64,000 nucleotides of DNA from Neogemmobacter tilapiae (lineage in GTDB: Bacteria; Pseudomonadota; Alphaproteobacteria; Rhodobacterales; Rhodobacteraceae): assembly GCF_014652215.1 (NCBI RefSeq), contig NZ_BMYJ01000014.1, positions 30,158 to 94,157 on the forward strand. The letters run 5' to 3'. Position 1 is the first letter of the stretch; the number at the start of each line of letters is the position of its first letter. The notes under the pieces are model-generated. The model was not told where the DNA came from, searched no databases, and saw only the letters and a program-made list of their open reading frames with translations. The translations under genes and the position numbers were made by a program. Positions 8,144 through 17,366 of this stretch are shown one piece after another.

Positions 8144-9316
8144 TCAAGGCCGCGTGACAAAGCGCAAAATCCGGGTGCAGGCCTCCTCCATCTTTTCATC
8201 CGGCTGGGTCAGCGCCACACGCAACCAGCCCCCCAGCGCCGCCCCGAAACTTTCGCCCGGCATCATCGCCACACCTTCCGCCTCTAGCAAAGCCAAAGCG
8301 AAAGCCTCGCCCGTCATGCCCGTCGCCCGCACATCCAGCAGCGCAAACATCCCCGCCTGCGGCACATGCACCTGCAAGCCCGCCTGTCCATCCAGCCTTG
8401 CCTGAAACAGCGCCGCCCGCCGCGCAAAGCGTTCGCACATCCCCGCCGCTACGGGCGAGGGTTCGGAAACCGCCTTCGCCACCATATCCGCAATAAAAGG
8501 GGCGCCGCCAAACAGCATCGTCTCCGACAGGGGCATCAGCGCTGCGCAAAAACTTTCCGGCCCCACGCACCAGCCACCCCGGAAACCCGGTGCCGCATGC
8601 GACTTGGAGATGGAGGCCGCAACAATCACCCGATCCGCGAATTCCGGTAGGTCCAGGGCCGAGGTGAACGTGGTCCCCGCAAACACCAGATCCTCATAAA
8701 CCTCATCCGACAGGATCCACAGGTCATGCGCCCGCGCAATCTCGCCAATGGCCTGTAAATCCGCCTTGGGGATCACCGCCCCCGTCGGATTGTGCGGCGA
8801 ATTCAGAAAGATCACCCGCGTCGCTGGCGTGATCCGCGCCGCAATATCCGCCGGATCGATCCTGAAACCCCGCTCCGCCCGCAAAGGCACCGGCACCGCC
8901 CGCGCCCCCGTCGCGGCAATCAGCCCCTCATAGGTCGCATAAAGCGGATCGCCGACCAAAATCTCATCGCCCGCCTGCAACAGCCCCATCAGCACGACAT
9001 ACAGCGTCGTCTGCGTGCCGGGAAAGCACATCACCTGTTCCGGCGTAATGACCCGCCCCCGCCGCTGCGTGTAGCGATCCGCCAAGGCCCGCACCAAGGC
9101 AGGCTCCCCCCGCCCATTGGAATAGCCCGTCCGCCCCGCCCGCATCGAGGCAACCGCCACATCCAGCAGAACATCCGGCGTCGGCACATCCGGCTCGCCA
9201 ATGGTCAGTTCGATCACATCCTGACCCGCCGCCTTCATCGCCCGCGCCTTATGGTGGACAACCCATTTTTGCCCGCCCAGACCCGCCATCCGCCCCGTAA
9301 TATCCGCCAACCGCAT
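8144..9316 (-). CDS. Class I/II PLP-dependent aminotransferase
   Basis: 390 aa from the ATG at 9316 (MRLADITGRM); the reading frame stays open far upstream but that part is a palindromic repeat and antisense of ada. Seen: IELTIGEPDVPTPD, NSPHNPTG for pyrimidine-ring binding, SDEVYEDLVF, and ASISKSHAAPGFRGGW with the Schiff-base Lys. This is the aspartate/alanine aminotransferase type (fold type I). It probably transfers amino groups between an amino acid and 2-oxoglutarate. It is 45 bp upstream of the class III aminotransferase on the same strand and could share its transcript. Confidence 0.87.
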   Translation of the reverse strand: MRLADITGRMAGLGGQKWVVHHKARAMKAAGQDVIELTIGEPDVPTPDVLLDVAVASMRAGRTGYSNGRGEPALVRALADRYTQRRGRVITPEQVMCFPGTQTTLYVVLMGLLQAGDEILVGDPLYATYEGLIAATGARAVPVPLRAERGFRIDPADIAARITPATRVIFLNSPHNPTGAVIPKADLQAIGEIARAHDLWILSDEVYEDLVFAGTTFTSALDLPEFADRVIVAASISKSHAAPGFRGGWCVGPESFCAALMPLSETMLFGGAPFIADMVAKAVSEPSPVAAGMCERFARRAALFQARLDGQAGLQVHVPQAGMFALLDVRATGMTGEAFALALLEAEGVAMMPGESFGAALGGWLRVALTQPDEKMEEACTRILRFVTRP

Positions 9317-9370
9317 GATCGCCCCTTTTGTTGCGGCAGGAATAGCCTGCACAGCCTTGGAATAGAAGTG

Positions 9371-9406
9371 CCCCCTCCCCCTGACAGGGGGAGGGCAGGG
9401 AGGGGG
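9371..9406. repeat. GC-rich palindromic repeat (REP-like)
   Basis: CCCTCCCCCTGACAGGGGGAGGG forms a near-perfect hairpin and is followed by CAGGGAGGGGGTT. The same design recurs at 21729-21749, 21802-21835 and 60495-60534, always between genes. This is a dispersed intergenic palindrome, here between an aminotransferase and ada, which are divergent. Confidence 0.75.
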
Positions 9407-9496
9407 TTCCAACCAAGAATCTGAAAGCCCTGCCCGATTTCGGGCGGCACGTGCCGCCCGCTTTGCTATTCTGGCCGCAACGCAAAGGAATAGCCC

Positions 9497-10552
9497 ATGT
9501 TCGACCTGCCCGACGATGACACCCTCTATCAGGCCCTTCTCGACCGCAGCCCCGCCTATGAAGGCCAGGCTTGGGTCTGCGTCTCCTCCACCGGCATCTT
9601 CTGCCGTCTCACCTGTCCCGCGCCCAAGCCGAAACGCCAGAATGTCCATTTCCGCGCCAGCCCCGGCGAATGCCTGGCCGAAGGCTTCCGCGCCTGCAAG
9701 CGCTGCCACCCGCTGCAAGCCGCTGCCGAATCCGACCCTGCCGTCACCAGCCTTTTGCAAGCCTTGGAAAAGCGCCCCGATCATCGCTGGTCGGAAGCCG
9801 ACATTCAGGCGCTGGGCCATGACCCTTCCACCATCCGCCGCGCTTTTCGCCGGCAGTTCGGCATGACCTTCCTTGACCTCGCCCGCCAACGCCGCCTTCG
9901 CCACGGCTTTGCCAGCCTCGCCGAAGGCGGCAAGGTCATCGACGCCCAGCTGGAGGCTGGCTTTGACAGCCCCTCCGCCTTTCGTGCCGCCTTTGCCCGG
10001 CTACTCGGCATCCCCCCCGCCGACCTGAAAGGCGACGGCGCTCTCCGTGCCGATTGGATCGCCACCCCCTTGGGCGATATGGTCGCCGTCAGCTCGGCCC
10101 ATGCCCTCCACCTCTTGGAATTCGTTGGCCGCCAAGCCCTCCAACGTGAACTCCAGCGGCTCGCCAAAGGGGCCAAGGGCGACATCGGCATCGGCACCTT
10201 TGCCCCCACCGAACAGCTCAAATCCGAACTTTCCGCCTATTTCGCCGGGGCTTCCGCCGATTTCCAGACGCCCCTCGCCCTTCACGGCACGCCCTTCTAT
10301 CGTCAGGTCTGGGCCGAACTCCAACGCATCCCCCCTGGCGAAACCCGCAGCTATGGCGAACTCGCCCGCGCCATCGGTCGCCCCACCGCCATGCGCGCCG
10401 TTGCCCAAGCCAATGGGGCCAATCAACTGGCGCTGGTCATCCCCTGCCACCGCGTCATCGGCGCCGATGGCTCCATGACCGGCTATGGTGGCGGCCTCTG
10501 GCGCAAACAGAAACTGCTCGAGGTCGAGGTCGGCTACCGCCGCTCCGCCTGA
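9497..10552 (+). CDS. ada: Bifunctional transcriptional activator / O6-alkylguanine-DNA alkyltransferase Ada
   Basis: 351 aa, against 354 in E. coli. The N-terminal zinc domain has GIFCRLTC (C36, C40) and FRACKRC (C67, C70); the first Cys is the methylphosphotriester acceptor in the family. An AraC-type helix-turn-helix follows at about 85-165. The C-terminal domain is a methylguanine methyltransferase with IPCHRVIG, active Cys at about 317, and MRAVAQANGAN upstream. It repairs methylated DNA and, once self-methylated, activates its regulon. The ATG at 9497 follows AAAGGAAT at a fitting distance. Confidence 0.95.
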   Translation: MFDLPDDDTLYQALLDRSPAYEGQAWVCVSSTGIFCRLTCPAPKPKRQNVHFRASPGECLAEGFRACKRCHPLQAAAESDPAVTSLLQALEKRPDHRWSEADIQALGHDPSTIRRAFRRQFGMTFLDLARQRRLRHGFASLAEGGKVIDAQLEAGFDSPSAFRAAFARLLGIPPADLKGDGALRADWIATPLGDMVAVSSAHALHLLEFVGRQALQRELQRLAKGAKGDIGIGTFAPTEQLKSELSAYFAGASADFQTPLALHGTPFYRQVWAELQRIPPGETRSYGELARAIGRPTAMRAVAQANGANQLALVIPCHRVIGADGSMTGYGGGLWRKQKLLEVEVGYRRSA

Positions 10553-10563
10553 AAGGACAATCC

Positions 10564-10908
10564 ATGCCCCCCCACCTGTCCCGCCGCCCCTCTGGGCGGC
10601 GCGCTTTCCTGCACGCCCGCGCCACCCGCGCCGAATGTGTCCTTCAGGCGCTTACGCTTGTTCTTCTCGCCCCATTCGTCCCGGCCTTGCTGATCTTGCT
10701 TGTCCCGGCCGCCCTCCGCCGCCTCCACGACATCGGCGTTTCAAACCGCTGGGCCGCCCTCTTGGCCCTCTCAGGCCCCATTGGCTGGCTGGCGCTGCTC
10801 TGGCTGATCACGCTGCCCGGCGATTCCGGTCCCAACCCCTATGGCCCCCCAAACCCTCAGGTTTCCCGCACCACATCCTTATGCACGATCACATCCGCCT
10901 GCGGATAG
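10564..10908 (+). CDS. DUF805 family membrane protein (short)
   Basis: 114 aa. Two membrane segments (about 28-50 and 64-82) and the DUF805 signature RRLHDIGVSNRWA plus a GDSGPNPYGPPNP end, which normally marks the family C-terminus. It starts 9 bp after ada and is likely co-transcribed. Only about one and a half of the usual DUF805 helical units are present, so the protein is shorter than most relatives. Its last 52 bp overlap the 3' end of the convergent CDF gene; the tail after NPYGPPNP may be non-native extension. Function unknown. Confidence 0.7.
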   Translation: MPPHLSRRPSGRRAFLHARATRAECVLQALTLVLLAPFVPALLILLVPAALRRLHDIGVSNRWAALLALSGPIGWLALLWLITLPGDSGPNPYGPPNPQVSRTTSLCTITSACG

Positions 10909-11741
10909 CGCGCCAAAATCGCCCGCCGCAGCCCCGCTCCGATGTCATGCGCCTGCCGCAGAGTCTGATCCCCATCCAACTCGATATGGATCTGCACAAA
11001 CACCCGGCTGCCCGCCATCCGCGTCTTGATATCGTGGAACCCCATCACCCCCGGCCAGTTCCCCGCCAGTTCCGCCACCCCTGCCACCAGCGTCGGGTCC
11101 GCCCCCCGGTCCATCAGCGCGTCAAACGCCCCCTTGCCAATCCGCAAGGCCCCCAAGGCCAGCATTGCCGCCGCCCCCAAGGCCACCACACTGTCAATCG
11201 TTTCCATCCCAAAGGTCCGCGACGCCCAAAGCGACAGCAAAGCCCCGATATTGGGCAGCAAATCCCCCAGATAATGCAGCCGGTCCGCCGCCACCACCTT
11301 GCTGCCCGTCCGCCGCGCCACCCGCCCCTGCCAGATCACCAGCCCCAGCGTCAGCGCGATGGACAGGCCCATCACCAACATCCCCGGCCCTTCGCTTTCC
11401 AGCGACGTGCCCCCCTCCAGCAGCCGCATCACGGCCGCCACCGCAATCACCCCTGCCGAAATCAGAATGAACAGCGCCTGACCCAAAGCCGCCAAGTCTT
11501 CCGCCGAGGTATGCCCGAACGCATGATCCTCATCCGCCGGTTTCGCCGCATAGATCAGCGCCGCCATCGCCCCCAGCGACACCATCAGATCCATCCCGCT
11601 GTCGGCCAAAGACGCCGCCACCGACAAGGCCCCCGTTTGCCCCAAGGCCCACAGCTTCAGCCCCACCAGAACCCCGGCCACCAGCACCGAGGCCAGCCCC
11701 GCCGAAATATTCAGCCGCATTTGCGAGCGGTTCTCAGACAT
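10857..11741 (-). CDS. Cation diffusion facilitator (CDF) family transporter
   Basis: 294 aa with six expected membrane helices in the first 210 residues. Transport-site motifs: SLADSGMD in helix 2 and DRLHYLGD in helix 5, the D/H arrangement of Zn/Fe/Cd-type CDF pumps; DHAFGHTSAE follows helix 2. The C-terminal cytoplasmic domain (about 215-294) has HDIKTRMAG and QIHIELDGDQTL typical of the family. It probably exports Zn2+ or Fe2+ by proton antiport at the inner membrane; the metal cannot be told from sequence (FieF-like is the closest guess). Confidence 0.88.
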   Translation of the reverse strand: MSENRSQMRLNISAGLASVLVAGVLVGLKLWALGQTGALSVAASLADSGMDLMVSLGAMAALIYAAKPADEDHAFGHTSAEDLAALGQALFILISAGVIAVAAVMRLLEGGTSLESEGPGMLVMGLSIALTLGLVIWQGRVARRTGSKVVAADRLHYLGDLLPNIGALLSLWASRTFGMETIDSVVALGAAAMLALGALRIGKGAFDALMDRGADPTLVAGVAELAGNWPGVMGFHDIKTRMAGSRVFVQIHIELDGDQTLRQAHDIGAGLRRAILARYPQADVIVHKDVVRET

Positions 11742-11796
11742 GAATCATCTCCAAAGGGACGGCCTTTCTAGGCTCCCTTTGCCAGACAACCAACCT

Positions 11797-12429
11797 CTAT
11801 TCGATGATCTCTTCCGCATCGACACCCCAAAGAGATGTCTTGCGCAGCCAGCCTTTTTCGCCGCCTGCCGCAATCCGGCACCAATCGACGTTGCATTCGA
11901 TGACCTTGCCGATCACCCCCCGTTCGGCCTGCGCCACCGCTTCCGACTCGCGATCCGCCTTGGCCCGCAACTCGACCATGTCTTCCACCACCATCACCGT
12001 CCGCACCCCGGACAGCAGCGAATAGTGAATCCAGCCGCCCGCGCCATCCAGATCTTCAATCCGCCGCCAATGCTCATATTCGGCGGTGATCCGCAGTGGC
12101 ATGCCCGCATGGGTAAACACCCAATCAATCCGATGCGTCAGACTGGGACCGCGCCGCGCGTTGCCCTCATTCGTCTTCAAGCTGACATAGCGCGGGATCG
12201 GCAGGTTCGTGACCGCCCCCTTCGACGGGTCGCGCGCAGGCAGAACCGGCTGCGCCGCGGCGGGGGCAGGGGTCACAGCGGCGGTTTCCACCGCCGCTGC
12301 AACAGCCTCGGCTGCCGCTTCCACCGGGCGTTCCGGCCGTGGTCTGGGCTGCACATCCTGCGCCCCCGCCATGCGGATGCCGCCGATGGTCACCAACAAC
12401 ACGGCTATACCAAGAATGAACTGTTTCAT
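11797..12429 (-). CDS. Secreted bacterial SH3 domain protein
   Basis: 210 aa. Signal peptide at residues 1-23 (MKQFILGIAVLLVTIGGI...AGA), then a Pro/Ala-rich linker to about 85, then a double SH3b-like region: NEGNARRGPSLTHRIDWVF, GGWIHYSLLSG, and CRIAAGGEKGWLRKTSLWG. SH3b proteins of this kind bind the cell wall or act as periplasmic scaffolds. It lies between hrpB and the CDF gene on the same strand, with 95 bp to hrpB upstream. No catalytic domain is present. Confidence 0.82.
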   Translation of the reverse strand: MKQFILGIAVLLVTIGGIRMAGAQDVQPRPRPERPVEAAAEAVAAAVETAAVTPAPAAAQPVLPARDPSKGAVTNLPIPRYVSLKTNEGNARRGPSLTHRIDWVFTHAGMPLRITAEYEHWRRIEDLDGAGGWIHYSLLSGVRTVMVVEDMVELRAKADRESEAVAQAERGVIGKVIECNVDWCRIAAGGEKGWLRKTSLWGVDAEEIIE

Positions 12430-12523
12430 AACGCCTGCTCGTCCGGGTCTGTTGTGCCCTTTTGTCCTTTATGCCCGAAAAATCACGGCAGGGGAATCCA
12501 CTTTGCTTCACAGGCCTGTAGGA

Positions 12524-14944
12524 TCAGGTGCCGCGCGGTTTTGCCCGTACCGTCGGTTCCGCCTGCCGCGGATCATCCGGCCACGGGTGGCGCGGATAGC
12601 GGCCCCGCATATCCCGGCGCACATCGCCGTAACTGTTGGTCCAGAAACCCGGCAGGTCCATCGTCACCTGCACCGGCCTGCCCCCCGGCGACAGTAGGGT
12701 GATCCGCAGCGGCAGGCGTTTCGGCCCCACCACTGGATGCACCGTCACCCCGAACATTTCCTGCAACCGCACTTCGATGCCGGGGGCCTCGCCCTCATAG
12801 TCGATCGGCACATCACGACCCAAAGGCGTGGTGAAATGCGCCGGGGCCAGACGGTTCAAGGTCTGCTCTCCCTCCCATCCCAGCACCGATTGCATCATGC
12901 CCACCAGATTGAACCCGGACAGGTCATTCTTGGATTTCATGGTGTTCAGATACGGCAGAACCCATTCCTCGCGTGTGAGGATGTTCGATTCCGTAAAGTC
13001 TGGCAAGGCCTCGCCCTCGCCTCGCCCCACCGCCACTCGCGCCGCCAAACGCCGCGCCCCGGCGCTCCAACTCAGCCCGTTTTCCCGCAGACCGTCTAGC
13101 GCGGCGCGGGCGACAAGCTCGGCGGGGGCGTCGTGCCAGATCTGATCCGACAGGGCGATAGCCCCGAACATCTCTTGCCGCCGTGCCGCCACGCGCCCTT
13201 CGCGCCGCGACCATTCGCAGATGTCCCGCCGCGTGAATTGATCGCCCAGCACCTCGCGCAACTCGGCCTCGGACAGCGCCACTGCCTGCCGAATGCCCGC
13301 CTCCCGCGCGTCGCCATCCAGATCGGTGGCCACCAAAAGCCGCGCGCCCGTCAGTGGCAGGCCCGGCCCCATCGCCGCCCCCTTGCCGCCCGACAACAGC
13401 CAGCGCGGTTCGTCTCCCTTGCGCCGCAGGCCGACCCGATCAGGATAGGCCAGCGCCGCCATCTGCCCTAGGCTCAGATCCCCGGCCTCCCCCGGAACCA
13501 TCTTGCGCAGCCGACGCGCCTCGTCGCGCACCCGCTCCACCACGCCCCGGTTCACCGCATAGGGCGTGTCGCTTTCCACCGCCTTGGGGTCCCGCAAAGC
13601 CCGCATCCGCAGCGCCAGATCGGGCGGCGCACCCCGCAGCGGATCGCGTTCCGCCAACAACGCCGCCAGCAGCGCCGCCTGCTCCCCACCCGCCCGGATC
13701 AGCATATGCGCCAATCGAGGCTGCAGGGGCAGGGCGGCCATAGCCTTGCCATGCGCCGTGATCCGACCCTGATGCAGCGCGCCCAAAGAGGCCAAAAGCC
13801 CCCGCGCCTCGGTCAGTGCCCCCTCGGGCGGGGGCGTCAAAAAGCGAAGGTCCGACCCGCCCCATTGCGCCAGTTCCAAGGCCAGCCCCGCCAGATCGGT
13901 CGCCGCAATTTCCGGCGGCGGATAGGCCTGCAAACCGCCTTCCTCGCCCTTCGACCACAGCCGATAGCACACGCCGGGGGCCACACGCCCCGCGCGGCCC
14001 CGCCGCTGTTCCGCCTCGGCCCGCGTCACCCGTTCCGTCACCAGCCGCGCCATGCCACTGCCCGGATCAAACCGCGCCCGCCGCGCCCGGCCCCCATCCA
14101 CCACGACCCGAACGCCGGGAATGGTCAGCGAGGTTTCCGCAATCGCCGTCGCCAGCACCAGCTTGCGCCCCGGCGCAGGCCCCAAGGCCGCCCTTTGCGC
14201 CGCAAAATCCATATTGCCGAACAGGGGGGCGACCGTCACACCCTCCAGCCGCAACAACCCCTGCACCCGCCGGATTTCCCCTTCCCCCGGCAGAAAGGCC
14301 AGCACATCGCCTTCCGGACATTCCGCGAAAGCCTGCCCGATCAGCCCCGCCATCTCGTTTTCAAACCGCGCATCCCCCCGCAAGGGCCGCGCCAGATGCC
14401 GCGTCTCCACCGGAAAGGCCCGCCCTTCCGATGTCACCACCGGCGCATCCCCCATCAGCGCCGCCACCGGCCCCGTGTCCAGGGTCGCCGACATCACCAG
14501 CAGCGCCAGATCAGGTCGCAAAGCCTCACGTATGTCCAAGGCCAGGGCCAGCCCAAGGTCTGCCGTCAGGCTGCGTTCATGGAATTCGTCAAAGATCAGG
14601 CATCCTACCCCCGGCAGTTCCGCATCCGTCTGGATCATCCGTGTCAGAATGCCTTCCGTCACCACCTCGATCCGCTTGCCTGCCTTGGCCTCCCCCCGGA
14701 TCCGGTAACCCACCGTCCCCCCGACCGTTTCGCCCAAACCTTCCGCCAAACGCTCCGCCGCCCCCCGCGCCGCAAGGCGCCGGGGCTCCAACATCACAAT
14801 CTTGCCTTTGATTTCCGGCAGCAGCGCCAAAGGCACCCCTGTCGTCTTCCCCGCACCGGGCGGAGCCTGCAAAACCACCATCCCCCGCCCCCGAAGGGCC
14901 TGGATCAGTTCCGGCAAAACCTCAAGGATAGGCAGCGTCTCCAT
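12524..14944 (-). CDS. hrpB: ATP-dependent helicase HrpB
   Basis: 806 aa, the normal size for HrpB. DEAH/RHA superfamily motifs in order: APPGAGKTT (27-35), FDEFHERS (118-125; DEFH in place of DEAH is usual in HrpB), VMSATLD, and QRRGRAGR. The HrpB-specific C-terminal block includes LSPGGRPVQVTMDLPGFW and the final WPDDPRQAEPT. This is a putative RNA helicase; its cellular role is poorly known. The next gene downstream is the SH3 protein and the upstream neighbour is the DUF3108 gene, both in the same direction. Confidence 0.95.
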   Translation of the reverse strand: METLPILEVLPELIQALRGRGMVVLQAPPGAGKTTGVPLALLPEIKGKIVMLEPRRLAARGAAERLAEGLGETVGGTVGYRIRGEAKAGKRIEVVTEGILTRMIQTDAELPGVGCLIFDEFHERSLTADLGLALALDIREALRPDLALLVMSATLDTGPVAALMGDAPVVTSEGRAFPVETRHLARPLRGDARFENEMAGLIGQAFAECPEGDVLAFLPGEGEIRRVQGLLRLEGVTVAPLFGNMDFAAQRAALGPAPGRKLVLATAIAETSLTIPGVRVVVDGGRARRARFDPGSGMARLVTERVTRAEAEQRRGRAGRVAPGVCYRLWSKGEEGGLQAYPPPEIAATDLAGLALELAQWGGSDLRFLTPPPEGALTEARGLLASLGALHQGRITAHGKAMAALPLQPRLAHMLIRAGGEQAALLAALLAERDPLRGAPPDLALRMRALRDPKAVESDTPYAVNRGVVERVRDEARRLRKMVPGEAGDLSLGQMAALAYPDRVGLRRKGDEPRWLLSGGKGAAMGPGLPLTGARLLVATDLDGDAREAGIRQAVALSEAELREVLGDQFTRRDICEWSRREGRVAARRQEMFGAIALSDQIWHDAPAELVARAALDGLRENGLSWSAGARRLAARVAVGRGEGEALPDFTESNILTREEWVLPYLNTMKSKNDLSGFNLVGMMQSVLGWEGEQTLNRLAPAHFTTPLGRDVPIDYEGEAPGIEVRLQEMFGVTVHPVVGPKRLPLRITLLSPGGRPVQVTMDLPGFWTNSYGDVRRDMRGRYPRHPWPDDPRQAEPTVRAKPRGT

Positions 14945-14986
14945 CCCCGGCTTATCGCCCGGCCAAACGCCCCCTGCAACCCAACC

Positions 14987-15703
14987 CTACCGCCGGATCA
15001 GTTTCGCCTTCCCATAGACGGTTTCCATCGACACTTCCGTCACCATCATCTTCCCGTTCCCATCCGGCGCATAGATCATGCTGAACGGGAACCGCGTCTT
15101 CTCCGCCAGATCATCCGCCGGATAGCCTGCAATCCGCCGGTATTCCCCCTGACAGACCACCTCATCCCCTGCCGTCTGCCGCTCGAACGTTTTCACCTGC
15201 GTATGCCGCCGCCCGTCGAACATCTCTTGGCTCACCGCGCATTCCTGCCCCGGCTCCACGCTTTTCAGCACCATATACATCGCCGTCAGCGGATCGACCG
15301 TCCCCCCCATCGACCCCGGATCCACATCGTAATCCTTCGCCTCTCGCGGCGGGTTATAGCTTTTCACCTGCGGCACACCCCCCTTATAGGCCATCACCGC
15401 CTGGCTTTGCCGCCGCCCCGTATCCGCATTCTCGCTGTAAGACACCGGCACGAACCGCCCCTTCGACAGGCCCCCATTCGCGCTGGCATCATACCGCACC
15501 TTCCGGATCAGCGCGACCAACCCCCCCGTCTTCAGCCGACCCGCCACCGAATAGGATTTCCCGTCCTCCACCGCCGACCACGACAGCGAACCCGCCCGGA
15601 TCCCCTTCAGCTGCAAATCGAAACTCGCCTGCTGCTCATCCGCCCAGACAGGCGACGCCAGCGAAAGGGCCAGAACGCCCGCCACAACCGATTTCAACGA
15701 CAT
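14987..15703 (-). CDS. DUF3108 domain-containing exported protein
   Basis: 238 aa with a signal peptide (residues 1-21, ending PVWA). The DUF3108 pattern is visible: FDLQLKGIRAGSLSW, YSVAGRLKTGGLVALIRKVRY, PVSYSENADTG, DPLTAMYMVL. The protein probably sits in the periplasm; the family role is unknown. It is 42 bp upstream of hrpB and could be co-transcribed with it. Confidence 0.85.
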   Translation of the reverse strand: MSLKSVVAGVLALSLASPVWADEQQASFDLQLKGIRAGSLSWSAVEDGKSYSVAGRLKTGGLVALIRKVRYDASANGGLSKGRFVPVSYSENADTGRRQSQAVMAYKGGVPQVKSYNPPREAKDYDVDPGSMGGTVDPLTAMYMVLKSVEPGQECAVSQEMFDGRRHTQVKTFERQTAGDEVVCQGEYRRIAGYPADDLAEKTRFPFSMIYAPDGNGKMMVTEVSMETVYGKAKLIRR

Positions 15704-16004
15704 CTCTGCTTCCTCGAATGATGGCGGTTCCCCCGCCTTGACCGCAATCTAGCGCGACCCGCGCTTTCACAAAAGCCTTGCGCCCCACAATCGGTTCCCC
15801 AATCCCCCTATGCGCGAAACCCCGCCAAACCCGGCCTTCCCAATCACGGAAGCCCACCCGCCTGACACACAGGTCCAAATCCTGCAAAACCCCGGCACGC
15901 TGGCTTGACGCCACCGGGGAATCTCCTTATGGACTGCCAACCGAATTCCGGAAGACGTCGCATCGGCGGCGCCTTTCCACATTAGACAAGCAAGGATCAC
16001 GCAC
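15704..16004. other. Intergenic region with rpmB promoter
   Basis: 301 bp between divergent genes. I see no supported gene. A possible sigma-70-type promoter for rpmB lies at 15905-15933 (see separate entry). Confidence 0.5.
15905..15933 (+). promoter_or_regulatory. Candidate promoter of rpmB
   Basis: TTGACG at 15905-15910 is a good -35 box; 17 bp later TATGGA at 15928-15933 is a weak -10. A transcript would have a leader of about 65 nt before the rpmB ATG at 16005. No other strong promoter is visible in the region. Confidence 0.35.
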
Positions 16005-16292
16005 ATGTCGCGCGTCTGCGAACTGAGTGGCAAGGGCCCGATGTCGGGCAACAACGTCAGCCACGCCAACAACAAAACCCGTCGGCGTTTTCTGCCGAAC
16101 CTGAATGACGTCACCCTGATCTCGGATGCTCTGGGCAAATCCTTCAGCTTCCGCGTCTCGGCCGCTGCCATCCGCACCGTGGACCATCGCGGTGGTCTGG
16201 ATGCTTTCTTGGCCAAAGCCAAGGATGACGAGCTTTCGGACAAGGCCTTGAAGGTCAAGAAGGAAATCGCCAAGGCGCAAGCCTCGGCCTGA
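16005..16292 (+). CDS. rpmB: 50S ribosomal protein L28
   Basis: 95 aa, the alphaproteobacterial length. Starts [20 protein letters not shown] and continues with [12 protein letters not shown], the L28 signature, and [14 protein letters not shown] near the C-terminus. A component of the large ribosomal subunit. Single-gene transcription is suggested by the upstream promoter candidate and the strong terminator 24 bp downstream. Confidence 0.97.
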   Translation: MSRVCELSGKGPMSGNNVSHANNKTRRRFLPNLNDVTLISDALGKSFSFRVSAAAIRTVDHRGGLDAFLAKAKDDELSDKALKVKKEIAKAQASA

Positions 16293-16315
16293 TCGCCTTT
16301 CACGGAAAATTCGCA

Positions 16316-16343
16316 AACCCCGCCCGTCAAACGGCGGGGTTTT
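16316..16343 (+). terminator. Rho-independent terminator of rpmB
   Basis: AACCCCGCC pairs with GGCGGGGTT, with extra pairing CGT/ACG towards the CAA loop, followed by TTTT. It lies 24 bp after the rpmB stop. Confidence 0.85.
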
Positions 16344-16464
16344 GCATTGCAGCCGCGCCCCGCGCGTGGCAAAAATTGACCACCTGATCAAAGGAGGAGG
16401 AGCCGGAGATTCGGGTGAACCACACCAAGCCCAAAGGGCTGCCAACCTGAAGGATCGCTTCTCC

Positions 16465-16929
16465 ATGCTCCCCATCACGAAATTCGCTGCGGCTTTCGCC
16501 GCTGTGGTCGCTTTTGCTCTGCCCAGCTTTGCGCAGAACGTCTCCGAAGCGGAAATCAGCATCTCCGACGCCTATGTCGTCGTGAACGGCCCCGATTCGG
16601 CCACGGCATTCATGACCGTGACCCACAATGTGAACTCCGCCGACCGCCTGATCTCGGTGGGTGTCGATGTTGGCATCGCCGAAATGTTCGTGCCGATGGA
16701 TGATGGCCTTGGCGGCACCTATCTGAAAAAGGCCCCCTCGGGCTTTGATCTGGCCGCGAATGAGGTGTTCGTCATGTCGCCCGGTGGCAATGAAATGCGC
16801 CTCTCGAACCTGCTGACCGACCTGAAAGACGGCGACAAGGTCAAGGTCTCGCTCAGCTTTGAATGGGCCGGCGTCGTCTGGGCCGAGGCCGTGGTCGACA
16901 ATTCCCGCGCGGCTGCGGGCACCAACTGA
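16465..16929 (+). CDS. PCu(A)C-like periplasmic protein with degraded metal ligands
   Basis: 154 aa. Signal peptide 1-23 (ends PSFA). The rest follows the PCu(A)C copper chaperone plan (ISDAYVVVNGPDSATAFMTVTH, ADRLISVGVDV, LKDGDKVKVSLSFEWAG), but the copper motif of the family, H-x10-M-x21-H-x-M, is not intact: the region reads AEMFVPMDDGLGGTYL and GGNEMRLSNL with no histidine. It may therefore not bind Cu(I) or bind differently. Start ATG 16465 follows AAGGA; the frame upstream is open but lacks a signal peptide. An intact paralogue is at 17367-17882. Confidence 0.78.
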   Translation: MLPITKFAAAFAAVVAFALPSFAQNVSEAEISISDAYVVVNGPDSATAFMTVTHNVNSADRLISVGVDVGIAEMFVPMDDGLGGTYLKKAPSGFDLAANEVFVMSPGGNEMRLSNLLTDLKDGDKVKVSLSFEWAGVVWAEAVVDNSRAAAGTN

Positions 16930-16982
16930 TTGATACGCCCCCGGCCCTTGTGGGGGCAGGGCAGGGGGCGTATCACCCGGTT

Positions 16983-17336
16983 ATGCCACGGATCGCTGCG
17001 CCTTTCGCCGTTTTCCTGCGCCTGACCCTTGCCTTGGCCGTGGGTCTGGGCCTGACGCCCGCTTTGCACGCCAAGGCGGGCTTTGTTATTGAACTTTGCT
17101 CGCCCGAGGGGGCGGTGGCGGTCGTGCTGGATGGCACCATCCCCGCGGCCGATTGCCCGGATTGTCCCGATTGTCTGCTGTTCGGCCCGGCCCTTCTGCC
17201 GCAGGTCCGCTTGCCCGCCCGTAGGCCCGGTTTCGGCCCGGCCGTCCTGCCCGCGCCCGACAGTCAGCGCATCACACAAAAACAGACCGTCCTGACGCCC
17301 CCGGCCCGTGGCCCCCCTGTCCCTGCTTCAGCCTGA
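16983..17336 (+). CDS. Small exported Cys-rich hypothetical protein (DUF2946-like)
   Basis: 117 aa. A signal peptide at 1-30 is followed by FVIELCSPEGAVAVVLDG and ADCPDCPDC, then a Pro-rich tail. A Cys-containing core after a signal, located directly before a PCu(A)C gene, fits small DUF2946-type proteins, which are of unknown function and often lie near copper genes. The family call is tentative. The ATG at 16983 lies 53 bp after the upstream stop. The CPDCPDC cluster could bind a metal. Confidence 0.6.
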   Translation: MPRIAAPFAVFLRLTLALAVGLGLTPALHAKAGFVIELCSPEGAVAVVLDGTIPAADCPDCPDCLLFGPALLPQVRLPARRPGFGPAVLPAPDSQRITQKQTVLTPPARGPPVPASA

Positions 17337-17366
17337 CAACCTCCACGCTGAAACAAGGAATATATC

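Noticed and set aside
9317..9904. Upstream extension of the class I aminotransferase frame
   Set aside because: It crosses the palindromic repeat and runs antisense to ada; the ATG at 9316 gives the standard length.
16342..16464. Longer start for the first PCu(A)C-like gene
   Set aside because: The extra 41 residues overlap the rpmB terminator and put the signal peptide inside the protein.
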